From Adlercreutzia wanghongyangiae (lineage in GTDB: Bacteria > Actinomycetota > Coriobacteriia > Coriobacteriales > Eggerthellaceae), in the NCBI RefSeq assembly GCF_035989245.1, contig NZ_JAYMFF010000003.1:1-64000 (forward strand): a DNA stretch of 64,000 bases, in the 5' to 3' direction. The notes under the pieces were generated by a model that was not told the origin of the DNA, did no database searches, and saw nothing but the letters and a program-made list of their open reading frames with translations. This document shows positions 24,942 to 33,778 of this stretch, one piece after another; positions within the stretch are counted from its first letter, which is position 1; each line of letters opens with the position of its first letter. The translations under genes were made by a program, and so were the position numbers.

Positions 24942-25442
24942 ATGGTCGATAAGACGTATATTCCCGAGGGGCAGGATGCCCCGGCCTCGCAGATCGGGGC
25001 TACTTTGGAGGCCCTGGCCGCCACCATTGCCGCGCGCCGCGACGCGGGCGAGGGCAGCTACACCTACCGGCTGCTGACCGCATCGCCCGATGCAGTGCTG
25101 AAGAAGGTGATGGAAGAGTCGGGGGAGGTGGCGCTGGCGGCCAAGGACGTGGAAAGCTGGGCCACGTCGTCCATTGCCGCGCTGATGGGCTTCGAGGCGG
25201 CCGCCGGCAACGCCGAGCTGGACGATGCCCTGTCGGTGCAGCTGCCGCCGGAATACGGGCAGGCGGTGGACCACCTGCGCTACGAGGCGGCCGATGTCGT
25301 GTATCATTTGCTGGTGGTGTTGGAGCGCTACGGCATCTCGCTGGACGAGTTCGCCGCCGAGCTGAACAACCGCATGACCGCAGACGAGCGCCCCACCGGT
25401 GCCGTGCGTCTGCATGAGGAATTCGTGAGAAGGGGAAAGTAG
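24942..25442 (+). CDS. hisE: Phosphoribosyl-ATP pyrophosphatase
   Basis: 166 residues, longer than the ~90-110 of a minimal HisE because of an N-terminal lead and a ~40-residue insertion between the catalytic helices. KVMEESGEVALAAKD and YEAADVVYHLLVVL carry the MazG-fold acidic residues that bind magnesium. It hydrolyses phosphoribosyl-ATP to phosphoribosyl-AMP in histidine synthesis. It ends two bases before glmM, so the two are probably co-transcribed; no other his gene is in the window. Confidence 0.88.
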   Translation: MVDKTYIPEGQDAPASQIGATLEALAATIAARRDAGEGSYTYRLLTASPDAVLKKVMEESGEVALAAKDVESWATSSIAALMGFEAAAGNAELDDALSVQLPPEYGQAVDHLRYEAADVVYHLLVVLERYGISLDEFAAELNNRMTADERPTGAVRLHEEFVRRGK

Positions 25443-25444
25443 CC

Positions 25445-26875
25445 ATGGCCCGACTATTTGGAACCGACGGCGTGCGCGGCATCGCGAACGTCGAGCTGAC
25501 GTGTGAGCTCGCCTACCGCCTGGGTCAGGCCGCTGCCACATTCCTGGGGAAGTCCATCGTCGTGGGCAAGGACACGCGGCTTTCCGGCGACATGCTGGAA
25601 GCGGCGCTGGTGGCCGGTATCATGAGCGCTGGCGGCACCGCGCTGGTGGCCGGCGTTATTCCCACGCCCGGCGTGGCGCTGCTGGTGCGCGAGATGAAGG
25701 CGGCGGGCGGTGCGGTTATCTCCGCGTCCCACAATCCGCCGGAGTATAACGGCATCAAGCTGTTCGATGCCCATGGTTTCAAGCTGCCTGACGCCGTGGA
25801 GGACGACATTGAGGCGTTCATTGCTGCCGGGGGCTTGGAGGGTCAGGTGGCCAGTGCACGCGAGGTGGCCGACGCCGGCGCCCGCGTCGCAGCCGAGCAG
25901 GGGGCGCCGGCCGATGCGCTTACCTACATCGCTTCGGAAATCACGATGCCCTCGGGCGGTTCGCTCGGCGTTACCGTGCCGCTGGAGCAGGCCTGTGAGA
26001 TTTACATCGATCACGTGGTGCGTTCTATCGAGAGTCAGGGTCTGAGCTTTAAGGGTATGCGCATCGCGCTGGATACGGGCCATGGCGCCTCCTCGCTGAC
26101 GAGCCCCGAGGCTCTGCGTCGCTTGGGTGCCGAAGTGATCGTCATCAACGACGATTTCAGCGGCATGGACATCAACGTGCAGTGCGGTTCCACCCACTTG
26201 GAGCCCCTGCGCACGCTGATGGCCGAGTCGGGTGCCGATGTGGGCATCGCCCACGACGGTGACGCTGACCGTGTGATGCTGCTGTGCCCCGACGGCACCG
26301 AGGTGGACGGCGACATGGTGGAGGCCGTATGCGCGCTGGATATGCACGAGCGCGGTGTGCTGGCCGGCGACACCGTGGTTTCCACGGTCATGGCGAATTT
26401 CGGCTTCGTGCGCGCCATGCGCGAGGTGGGCATCAACGTGGTGCAGACCAAGGTGGGCGACCGCTACGTGCTGGAGGCCATGCGCGAGCACGGCTATTCC
26501 ATCGGCGGCGAGCAGTCGGGCCACATGATTCTGCTGGACCACAACTCAACCGGCGACGGCCTTATGACGGCCTGCCAGTTCCTGGCTGCTGTGCTGCGCT
26601 CCGGCAAGCCCGTAGGCGAAGCGGTGCGCGTGATGGAGAAGATGCCGCAGACACTTATCAACGTGCGGGTGAACGATAAGCATGCTGTGGATGGCAACGA
26701 GGCCGTGGCCGCCGCCGTGGCTGCCGCCGAGGAGGCCCTGGGCGACGATGGCCGCGTGCTGCTGCGCCCCAGCGGCACCGAGCCGGTGGTGCGCGTGATG
26801 GTGGAGGCCGTTGACCCGGCCGCTGCCCGCTCGCACGCCGAGGCCATCGCCGCTGTGGTGGAGGCTAGCGTGTAA
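25445..26875 (+). CDS. glmM: Phosphoglucosamine mutase
   Basis: 476 residues, slightly longer than the usual ~445. ARLFGTDGVRGIAN at the N-terminus, the catalytic phosphoserine Ser95 in SASHNPPEYNG, the metal loop DGDADRVM and the C-terminal phosphate loop RPSGTEPVVRVM are intact. It converts glucosamine-6-phosphate to glucosamine-1-phosphate for UDP-GlcNAc and peptidoglycan. Follows hisE by two bases and is closed by the terminator at 26912. Confidence 0.95.
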   Translation: MARLFGTDGVRGIANVELTCELAYRLGQAAATFLGKSIVVGKDTRLSGDMLEAALVAGIMSAGGTALVAGVIPTPGVALLVREMKAAGGAVISASHNPPEYNGIKLFDAHGFKLPDAVEDDIEAFIAAGGLEGQVASAREVADAGARVAAEQGAPADALTYIASEITMPSGGSLGVTVPLEQACEIYIDHVVRSIESQGLSFKGMRIALDTGHGASSLTSPEALRRLGAEVIVINDDFSGMDINVQCGSTHLEPLRTLMAESGADVGIAHDGDADRVMLLCPDGTEVDGDMVEAVCALDMHERGVLAGDTVVSTVMANFGFVRAMREVGINVVQTKVGDRYVLEAMREHGYSIGGEQSGHMILLDHNSTGDGLMTACQFLAAVLRSGKPVGEAVRVMEKMPQTLINVRVNDKHAVDGNEAVAAAVAAAEEALGDDGRVLLRPSGTEPVVRVMVEAVDPAAARSHAEAIAAVVEASV

Positions 26876-26911
26876 AAGCGCTGAACGACGCCATTCCCGG
26901 GGTGCTAATGA

Positions 26912-26949
26912 ATGCCGCCGACCAACGAACGATGGTCGGCGGCATTTTT
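26912..26949 (+). terminator. Strong terminator after glmM
   Basis: A perfect 13-bp stem (ATGCCGCCGACCA with TGGTCGGCGGCAT), an eight-base loop, then TTTT. Confidence 0.93.
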
Positions 26950-27641
26950 CTTTATAAAAGTTACGGATTTCTTTTTAGTAGCAGAAGGGTTTTCCGCTGA
27001 GAGTATCGCCGATGCGCTGCGGTGTGCCGCAGCCCTACTCGGTCTCACAACGAGGTAGTCGCCTGGCTCGACGAAGTGAAGCCAGTAGGGTTTTGAAGCC
27101 CTAAGGCTCTGTCGCCGCGCCGCTTCGCGTGGCCTTCTCTGCGAGAGGTGGGTACTCCGTCAGGGGGCCTCTGCCGTTCGCCGCGCTCGTGAATTGCCGA
27201 CCACGGGCAAGCCCTTGCAAATTGCCGGCTATGGCCAAGCGCTTGTTCGTTCTTTTGTCGGCTGTCCGCGGGGGCTTGTGCAGAATATTGCGATAGGGAG
27301 ACTCGCAAATGGCCGAAATGATGCTTTCGGCTCTTCCTAACGCAATATTTCGCACAAATGGCTCGCAGAGACTCTCCCTAACGTCAAATTCTGCTCATTA
27401 GAACGAGGGTCGCTGACATGAAGAAAACGGGTTGGCGAGTTTTGACCCATGGCGTAAAAACGGCCGTTGGCTTAAGTCGATGTTGTCTCAGTGTGACCCG
27501 CTAGGTACTCCGCGCTGGAAGAGCCTGCTTGGATTTGGCACTGTATTCGTCTAAAGATAATGGAAACGATCATGGATGGGGCTTCCGTATAGCTTTCAAG
27601 GGGGAGGGCCAATTTGGCCATCTTGCGTTAAAGTTTCCGCC
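26950..27641. other. 692-base gene-poor stretch
   Basis: No convincing gene. It contains an imperfect long inverted repeat at 27276-27358 (listed separately) and is otherwise of lower GC and unremarkable. It ends at the start of the second DUF559-type gene. Confidence 0.6.
27276..27358. repeat. Inverted repeat with TGTGCA ends
   Basis: Arms of 24 bases at 27276-27299 (TTGTGCAGAATATTGCG...) and 27334-27357 (...CGCAATATTTCGCACAA) match as reverse complements at 20 of 24 positions, 34 bases apart. The end sequence resembles the units at 28919-29043 and 62420-62557. Confidence 0.7.
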
Positions 27642-28709
27642 ATGAATATTTATCTCAGTCATCTTACCGCCCTGCGCTTTTGGCGAGCATGGTCAATCTT
27701 GCGTCCTCTCTCGCTTCGAGAGTTTCACGGCATGGGGAAAGTGGCAAGTGCGGATCTGTTCCCGTCGAGTCTTTACCAAACCTCGATGGTGCTGCGCGAT
27801 TGCGCCATAACCGACCGGGACGTCTGCGGCACGCTGGACCTTCTGCCGAAGATGCCCGAGCTGCGCTTCTGCCTCAGGGACTGCACCGACGAGTTCGACG
27901 CTCAGCCCTGGCATATTCTGCATGACGATAAGGCGGGAGTGAAAAGCACGGCGCTCATTGCGCGCCATCGTAGCCGCCTGGATTTTCCGCGAGGGTCTTT
28001 TGTGCGCCTGGCGGAGGGGTTGTTCATTTGTGCTCCCGAACTGGTGTTTGTCCAGATGGCCTCCTCCCTCTCTTTCGGTGAATTGCTGGCATTGGGTTAC
28101 GAAATGTGCGGCTGCTATCCCCGTATGACGCAGAAGGACGTTCCTCTGGTGCGTCGACCTCTCACAACGCCGAATCGTTTGATCGCCTACACGACCCGTT
28201 TACGCGGTGCGAGGGGGGCGAAACTTGCGAGGACAGTCGCGAAGCAGGTGCGCGCAAAGTCGGGTTCTGTGATGGAGACAGAGCTCGCCGCCGTCGCGTT
28301 TACTTCGGAGTGCTATGGCGGTCTCGGTATTGCAGAAGCGCTCATCAATGCTCCCGTTGCTCTTTCGGAGAGGGCGCGTCAGATTACTCGATCCAGTTGG
28401 GTTGTTCTTGATTTCTACTGGCCCGATGCCCATTTCGGCATTGAGTACAACGGGCGCGACTCTCACGCAAGCGCCGAACAGCAAGATCGCGATTCCCGTA
28501 AGCGAGATGGCCTTATGGTCGACGGCATTGAGACGATCACGCTGACAAACTCCCAATTCCAAGATACGAAGGAATGCACGAAACTGCTCGACAGGACCTC
28601 CTATCGTGCGGGGAAAAGACGCCGAAAGCGGTCTGAGGCGCATGCGAGCGTCCATCGAAAATTACGTTACCAGGTCGGCAAATTTCATCGCCGGCATTTT
28701 CCTCACTGA
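27642..28709 (+). CDS. DUF559/Vsr-like endonuclease-domain protein, paralogue of 6527-7480
   Basis: 355 residues. The start at 27642 (MNIYLSHLTALRFWRAW) suits this family better than 27576, though the ribosome binding site is weak. Residues ~253-303 read VLDFYWPDAHFGIEYNGRDSH, then a basic helix with KRDGLMVDGIETITLTNSQ: the same acidic pattern and spacing as in the 6527 gene. The ~250-residue N-terminal part probably recognises DNA or a partner. The C-terminus is unusually basic (RRKRSEAHASVHRKLRYQ). Palindromic TGCACAA repeats lie on both sides. Function unproven. Confidence 0.72.
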   Translation: MNIYLSHLTALRFWRAWSILRPLSLREFHGMGKVASADLFPSSLYQTSMVLRDCAITDRDVCGTLDLLPKMPELRFCLRDCTDEFDAQPWHILHDDKAGVKSTALIARHRSRLDFPRGSFVRLAEGLFICAPELVFVQMASSLSFGELLALGYEMCGCYPRMTQKDVPLVRRPLTTPNRLIAYTTRLRGARGAKLARTVAKQVRAKSGSVMETELAAVAFTSECYGGLGIAEALINAPVALSERARQITRSSWVVLDFYWPDAHFGIEYNGRDSHASAEQQDRDSRKRDGLMVDGIETITLTNSQFQDTKECTKLLDRTSYRAGKRRRKRSEAHASVHRKLRYQVGKFHRRHFPH

Positions 28710-28918
28710 TGTGCGGGCAATCGCTTGCTTTTGGGCGAGCGTGCTCGTCGGCGACGTTGGGGCCGATGCTGCCCTCGGTGACTGCCTGTTTTCTGCGCGC
28801 GAGTTGAGCGTCCGTTTCGTGCGCGTGGGATTTCGTGCGGGCGATAAGGGGCCGAGACCGATTGAAGCCGATGCGGGGCGTCCTTTGCCAAGGAACCTGT
28901 TGACGACGACCTGGAAAG

Positions 28919-29043
28919 TGTGCAAGATTTTCCGATCGGTAGACTTCTCGGCGGCTGATTGCCCGCGGCAGAGCCTTCTAACCGAAAAATCCTGCACAAG
29001 TTAGCTTCCTGGGATTCTCCCAATCGAAAAATCCTGCACAAAG
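28919..29043. repeat. Three TGCACAA repeat units
   Basis: TGTGCAAGATTTTCCGAT (28919-28936) is an imperfect inverted match to CCGAAAAATCCTGCACAAG (28982-29000), and CGAAAAATCCTGCACAA recurs directly at 29025. They lie in the 438-base gap between the DUF559-type gene and the NSS transporter, which holds no gene. Confidence 0.7.
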
Positions 29044-29147
29044 GAACGGTAGGCGCGGACACGAGATTCGTCCTTCTAGCCGAAATGTACTTGTTGACGT
29101 GGCTCCTTTCGCTATGATGGAGAGCACGAAAAATCAAGGAGGACGTT

Positions 29148-30563
29148 GTGGTGAACAGAGGCGACAACATCGTTGCGGAAGAGGCGCGGGCCATCGAGGT
29201 CGGCGAGGAGGCGGGCGCGGGCCCGTCGGGCGGCAAGGGCGGTCGACGCGACACGTGGGCCACGCACACGGGCTTCATTCTGGCCTGCGTGGGCAGCGCG
29301 GTGGGCATGGCGAACATCTGGCTGTTCCCGTATCGTGTGGCCCAGCTGGGCGGCGCGGCGTTCCTCATCCCGTACCTCATCTTCGTGGCGTTGCTGGGCT
29401 TTACCGGCGTTATCGGCGAGATGGCCTTCGGTCGCGCCACTGGCAGCGGCCCCATGGGCGCGTTCGGTCGCGCCATGGAGATGCGCGGCGTGAGGAATGG
29501 CAGCCGCATCGGCAAGATCGTCGGCCTCGTTCCCACGTTGGGCTCGCTGGCCATCGCCATCGGCTATGCCGTGGTGCTTGGCTGGGCGTGCCACTACTTG
29601 TTCTCGTCATTGTCCGGCGAGCTGATGGCACAGCCCGACATGGGGGCCTTCTTCGGCGGCATCGCGTCCGATTTCGGCAACGTGGGCTTCCATCTGCTGG
29701 GGCTGGCCATTACCTTCGGCATTATGATTCTGGGCGTGTCCCGCGGCATCGAGCGTGTGAACAAGGTGCTCATGCCGCTGTTCTTCGTGCTGTTCGTGAT
29801 CATTGCCATTCGCGTGGCCACGCTGCCGGGGGCCGATGCCGGCTATATGTATCTGCTGGTGCCCCGCTGGGAGGCGCTGCTGAATCCCACTACCTGGGTG
29901 TACGCCCTGGGTCAGGCGTTCTTCAGCCTGTCGCTGGCGGGGTGCGGCACGTTGGTGTACGGCAGCTACCTGAAGAAGGACGTGGACGTGGTGGACGCCG
30001 CGAAGAACGTCGCCATCTTCGACACTATCGCGGGCCTGGTGGCTGCGTGCGTGGTGGTGCCGGCTGTGTTCGCCTTCGGGCTTGACGTGTCCTCGGGGCC
30101 GCCGCTTCTGTTCATCACCCTGGCCCAGGTGTTCCAGGAGATGCCCTTCGGCAGCATCTTCGCCATCATTCTGTTCGTGGCCGTGGTGTTCGCCGCCATT
30201 ACGAGCCTTATGAACCTGTTCGAGGCGCCGGTTGAGGCGCTGCAGGAGCAGGCGGGCCTGTCGCGTGCGGCGTCGGTGGGCGTGGTGGCCGTGCTGGCTG
30301 TGGCCGTGGGCCTGTTCCTGGAAAACGGCAGTTCGGTAAGCGACTGGATGGACGTCATCTCCATTTACGTGATTCCCGTGGGCGCGTTTTTGGCGGCCAT
30401 CATGTTCTTCTGGGTGTGCCCGGCTGGCTTCGCGAAGCAGCAGGCGGAAACGGGCCGCGCGAAGCCTCTGGGGAAGTGGTTCACCTTCATGACCCGCTAC
30501 GTGTTCGTGGGCATCACCGCGCTCGTCATCGTGCTGGGCATCTTCTACGGCGGCATCGGCTAG
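29148..30563 (+). CDS. Sodium-dependent neurotransmitter-symporter (NSS) family transporter
   Basis: 471 residues with about 11-12 membrane spans. GSAVGMANIWLFPYRV (residues ~50-65) is the broken first helix that binds sodium and substrate; the canonical WRFPY is WLFPY here. Bacterial members import amino acids or related amines with sodium; the substrate cannot be read off. It starts at GTG 29148 (or GTG 29151) behind AAGGAGG. A TATGAT box lies about 30 bases upstream. Monocistronic, with a very strong terminator at 30597. Confidence 0.9.
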   Translation: MVNRGDNIVAEEARAIEVGEEAGAGPSGGKGGRRDTWATHTGFILACVGSAVGMANIWLFPYRVAQLGGAAFLIPYLIFVALLGFTGVIGEMAFGRATGSGPMGAFGRAMEMRGVRNGSRIGKIVGLVPTLGSLAIAIGYAVVLGWACHYLFSSLSGELMAQPDMGAFFGGIASDFGNVGFHLLGLAITFGIMILGVSRGIERVNKVLMPLFFVLFVIIAIRVATLPGADAGYMYLLVPRWEALLNPTTWVYALGQAFFSLSLAGCGTLVYGSYLKKDVDVVDAAKNVAIFDTIAGLVAACVVVPAVFAFGLDVSSGPPLLFITLAQVFQEMPFGSIFAIILFVAVVFAAITSLMNLFEAPVEALQEQAGLSRAASVGVVAVLAVAVGLFLENGSSVSDWMDVISIYVIPVGAFLAAIMFFWVCPAGFAKQQAETGRAKPLGKWFTFMTRYVFVGITALVIVLGIFYGGIG

Positions 30564-30596
30564 GGTTCGCATGCTGCGGTTAAGTAAGCAAACGAG

Positions 30597-30632
30597 ACGC
30601 CCCCGTCGCGCTTGAGGCGACGGGGGCGTTTT
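30597..30632 (+). terminator. Strong terminator after NSS transporter
   Basis: A perfect 13-bp stem (ACGCCCCCGTCGC with GCGACGGGGGCGT), a seven-base loop and TTTT. Confidence 0.95.
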
Positions 30633-30687
30633 GGTTGGAAAGCTCGAGTCCGTGGGAATTGCGCAGATGCTGCGGGCACGTCCAAAC

Positions 30688-30727
30688 AGTAAGAATTTCG
30701 CAATAACTTGCAAGGAATCATATATGG
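30688..30727 (+). promoter_or_regulatory. Diverged copy of the 43-bp operator-like element
   Basis: AGTAAGA-TTTCGCAATAACTTG matches the first half of the elements at 39164 and 40166 (one inserted base, one lost); the second palindrome arm is changed to AATCATAT. It lies 180-220 bases upstream of the five-haem cytochrome gene. Confidence 0.5.
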
Positions 30728-30905
30728 GTGTGCTCGCTGCGCCCTCGTATACTCTTCTGAGGAAATTATGGCTCTGGCCGGGTGACTGTTCGTTTATTGC
30801 GATTTCGCAATCGCAATGCAAATCTCCCTCTATGCGGGCAAGTCTTCAGCGGCGATAGACTTCTGTCATCGTAAAAGGGCATTCTGTAGGGAGAAGGAGG
30901 AAGCT

Positions 30906-32186
30906 ATGGAACGCAAGAAGCTGGGCGTGGCGGTTCTTACCGTGGCACTGTGCGGCGCTGTGGCTGGCGGTATGGCTCTGGCCGGCTGCTCCACGTCGCC
31001 TGGTGCCGACTCGAAGGCGCCGGCTACGGGAGGCACGACGACGCCTGAGGTAACCGTAGGGGCGAATGGCGTGTCCCACATCGCCGACTGGGAGAAGGTG
31101 TACCCGCTGCAGACGGCATCGTTCTTGAACGGCGCCAACGTCATCGAGGAGCGCGACGGCGACGATCGCTCGCATAGCCATGCGCTGCTCGCGGAAGAGA
31201 TGGAGGCGTTCATCCCGGACGCAACCTATTCAGTGCGTTGCATGGGCTGCCATTCTTCGTGGTTCAAAGAGATCACCGAGGCGCACGGCACCAGCACCGA
31301 TGTGATGGATTCTCCCATGGCGAGCTATCAGGACGAATTCCCGAACATGGAGTTCTGGGATTGCCGCACCTGTCACGAGGACGATCCGGCCAACATTCTG
31401 ACGCCTACGAACCTTACGTTCAAGGCGGTTTCCAAGAGCTACGATTTCCCCGAGAAGGACACGGTGTGCGGCCAGTGCCACAGCGCTACGTCCGAAAACT
31501 TGTGGGAGACCGATTGGGATGCCATCGATATCTACCGCAATGGCGTTAGTGCCGACGGTCTGTTCCAGACGTTCCTGGATTCTGAGGCCGAGGGCCTTTC
31601 CAAGCCGGTGCCTGGTGGAGAAGGCGGCTACATCACCAAGTACGACGAGGAAACGGGACTTAAGTATTACGGCGGCGGATCTGTGGTCGATCTGGAGAAC
31701 TTCCAGGGAAGCAATCATCAGAGTCTTGGCTTGACCTGCGCGTCATGTCATATGCCGCAAACGACGGCCGAGGATGGTACCGTGTATACGAGCCACGATG
31801 CCTCCGGTTCTCCCATCGAGAACCCTGTCGCACTGGAGTACTGCCTGACGTGCCACAAGAATCAGGGGATCGAATCGCCTGAGGCCATGAAGGAATTCGT
31901 ACTGGGCAAGGAAGACGAACTGGCTGAAGGCCAGCTGTGGATGCGCGAGAACCTCGAGACGCTGAAGAGCGCGATCGCCGAGGCTGTGGCGTCGGGCGAT
32001 GTGGACGAGGCGACGCTTGATGAGGCGCGCATGGCTTGGTCGAAGGGCAGCTGGTATCTGCGTTACACCTACGGCCATGAGGGTGAGAATGTGGGACGAA
32101 AGGCTGCTCACAATTTTGACCAGATGATGAATCTGATGCAGCAGGGACGCCAGATAGTGAGCGAGGCTATCGACTCGCTGGCGTAA
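30906..32186 (+). CDS. Five-haem NrfA-like cytochrome c lipoprotein
   Basis: 426 residues. A signal peptide with lipobox LAGC (Cys at about 23) anchors it outside the membrane. Five CxxCH motifs: Cys112, 153, 188, 278 and 313. Number and spacing (41, 35, 90, 35) resemble pentahaem NrfA nitrite reductase, but the catalytic haem 1 has CMGCH where most NrfA have CxxCK; CxxCH variants of NrfA are known. No NrfH-like quinol oxidase gene is adjacent. The likely role is ammonia-forming reduction of nitrite or a related small oxyanion, or electron transfer. Start 30906 follows AAGGAGGAAG. The sensor-kinase pair downstream has its own haem motif. Confidence 0.85.
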   Translation: MERKKLGVAVLTVALCGAVAGGMALAGCSTSPGADSKAPATGGTTTPEVTVGANGVSHIADWEKVYPLQTASFLNGANVIEERDGDDRSHSHALLAEEMEAFIPDATYSVRCMGCHSSWFKEITEAHGTSTDVMDSPMASYQDEFPNMEFWDCRTCHEDDPANILTPTNLTFKAVSKSYDFPEKDTVCGQCHSATSENLWETDWDAIDIYRNGVSADGLFQTFLDSEAEGLSKPVPGGEGGYITKYDEETGLKYYGGGSVVDLENFQGSNHQSLGLTCASCHMPQTTAEDGTVYTSHDASGSPIENPVALEYCLTCHKNQGIESPEAMKEFVLGKEDELAEGQLWMRENLETLKSAIAEAVASGDVDEATLDEARMAWSKGSWYLRYTYGHEGENVGRKAAHNFDQMMNLMQQGRQIVSEAIDSLA

Positions 32187-32207
32187 GAGCACCGCATAGG
32201 GCCTGAT

Positions 32208-32234
32208 CGGCGCACTCCTTTTCGAGGGGTGCGC
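32208..32234 (+). terminator. Weak hairpin after NrfA-like gene
   Basis: A 10-bp stem with one G-T pair (GGCGCACTCC with GGGGTGCGCC), seven-base loop, then GTCGCATTTC. Partial read-through into the kinase genes is likely. Confidence 0.45.
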
Positions 32235-32272
32235 CGTCGCATTTCGCGGGTACGGGAAGGCAAGGGGGTGTT

Positions 32273-33745
32273 ATGGGAGCGCAAACGATAGGCGCCAAGC
32301 GGCTCTCGCTGAAGCTGATCCTGTCGGTGACGGTGGTGGTCGCCGTGGCCGCTGCCGCCTACGTGGTGTGGACCCAGTCTGCGCAGAATACGGCGGTTGA
32401 GAGCAAGGCTCTGGCCGAGGCGCGCACGCTCGACATCGAGATGCGGGCGGTGTGGAACTACATCGACGACTCCCAGCAGGCCATTAACTACAACGCTGAC
32501 GGCTCCTACGATTTCAAGGGCATCTACTGTTCCATGGCGGGCAAGGCCATCGCCCAGCGCTTCACGCGCGAATCGAACGGCTACGTCATTCGCTATGTGC
32601 GCGAGAACCCCCGTTCCTCCACCGACGTTCCCGACCGCTTCGAGCAGACGGCTCTAAACCACTTCACCGTGGGCGGCGCCAACGAGCATTACGAGATGGC
32701 CGAGTACGAGGGCCGTCCCGTGTTCCGGTACGCCTCGGTGCTGCCCGTTAAGCGCAATTGCCTGCAATGCCACGGCGATCCGGCGGGAACGCCCGACGAA
32801 ACGGGCTTCCTGCGCGAGGGTATGGAGCAGGGCGACGTGGCCGGGGCGGTGAGCATCATTATTCCCGTGGATTCCTACGTGCAGGAGGCGCATGCCGAAT
32901 TCGTGCGGTCGGTGGGCTTCTTCTGCCTGCTTGCCGCCGCCATCGTGGCTGTATTGCTGCTGGCTATGAAGCTGTGGGTGTCGAGCCCTCTTGAGCGGGC
33001 GAACCGTCAGCTTGAACGGGAAAGCCAGCAGAAATCCGACTTTTTGGCGGTCATGAGCCACGAGTTGCGCACGCCGCTGACGTCCATCATCGCCTACACG
33101 GATATCTGGGAGAAAGAGCGGCAGACCAGCCCCGAGGCCCAGGAACGGTTTGTGCGTGAGATCAAGCAGAGCAGCGCGCAGCTGCTGGAGATGGTGAACA
33201 ACACCATCGATGTGGCGCGGCTTGATGCGGGACGCCTCGAATTGCAGTGGGACGAGACGGACCTGTTCGATGTGGTGGGCGAGGTGATGGCCACCAGTGC
33301 GCCGCTGGCCCAGAAGCGCGGCGTGCGCTTAAGCCACGAGGTGGACTACAATGTGCCCATCATTTACTCCGATGAAGAGGCGCTTCGCAAGATTCTGCTG
33401 AACCTTGTGAGCAACGCCATCAAGTTTACCGAGTCGGGTGGCAGCGTGCGTCTCGCGGTTTACCCTGATGAGCCCGGCTGGATACGTATGGAAGTTGCCG
33501 ACACGGGGATGGGCATCAGCGAGGGCGACCTGGCCCACATTTTCGAGAAGTTTTCGCAGGTGGGTCAGGCGGAGCATAGTGGCGGGAGCGGCATCGGCCT
33601 GTTTTTGGTGAAGAGCCTGACCGAGAGTCTGGGAGGATCGGTGTCGGTATCGAGCAAGCTGGAAGAGGGCAGCACGTTTACGGTCATGCTTCCCACCGGA
33701 GGGGAAGCGTCGCGCATCGGCGATGACGACGATACGCGCGACTGA
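32273..33745 (+). CDS. Sensor histidine kinase with haem-c (DUF3365/Tll0287-like) sensor domain
   Basis: 490 residues. A membrane span (~18-37), an extracytoplasmic domain (~40-205) ending in CLQCH (Cys163, His167) with the family pattern CxxCHGxP, a second span (~215-235), then HisKA with SHELRTPLTS (phospho-acceptor His263) and an ATPase domain with NAIKFTESGG, DTGMGI and GGSGIGLFLVK. The CxxCH implies covalent haem, so it probably senses redox state, nitric oxide or oxygen. It lies 87 bases after the NrfA-like gene and 33 before its response regulator. Paralogue of 37348-39024, but without HAMP. Confidence 0.9.
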   Translation: MGAQTIGAKRLSLKLILSVTVVVAVAAAAYVVWTQSAQNTAVESKALAEARTLDIEMRAVWNYIDDSQQAINYNADGSYDFKGIYCSMAGKAIAQRFTRESNGYVIRYVRENPRSSTDVPDRFEQTALNHFTVGGANEHYEMAEYEGRPVFRYASVLPVKRNCLQCHGDPAGTPDETGFLREGMEQGDVAGAVSIIIPVDSYVQEAHAEFVRSVGFFCLLAAAIVAVLLLAMKLWVSSPLERANRQLERESQQKSDFLAVMSHELRTPLTSIIAYTDIWEKERQTSPEAQERFVREIKQSSAQLLEMVNNTIDVARLDAGRLELQWDETDLFDVVGEVMATSAPLAQKRGVRLSHEVDYNVPIIYSDEEALRKILLNLVSNAIKFTESGGSVRLAVYPDEPGWIRMEVADTGMGISEGDLAHIFEKFSQVGQAEHSGGSGIGLFLVKSLTESLGGSVSVSSKLEEGSTFTVMLPTGGEASRIGDDDDTRD

Positions 33746-33778
33746 CGCGACGGGCTGCGGCGAAAGGAGAGGCTGCCC

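Noticed and set aside
28606..29004. 132-codon rightward frame downstream of the second DUF559-type gene
   Set aside because: It overlaps the 3' end of that gene and then runs through the palindromic repeats; composition is not protein-like and there is no ribosome binding site.
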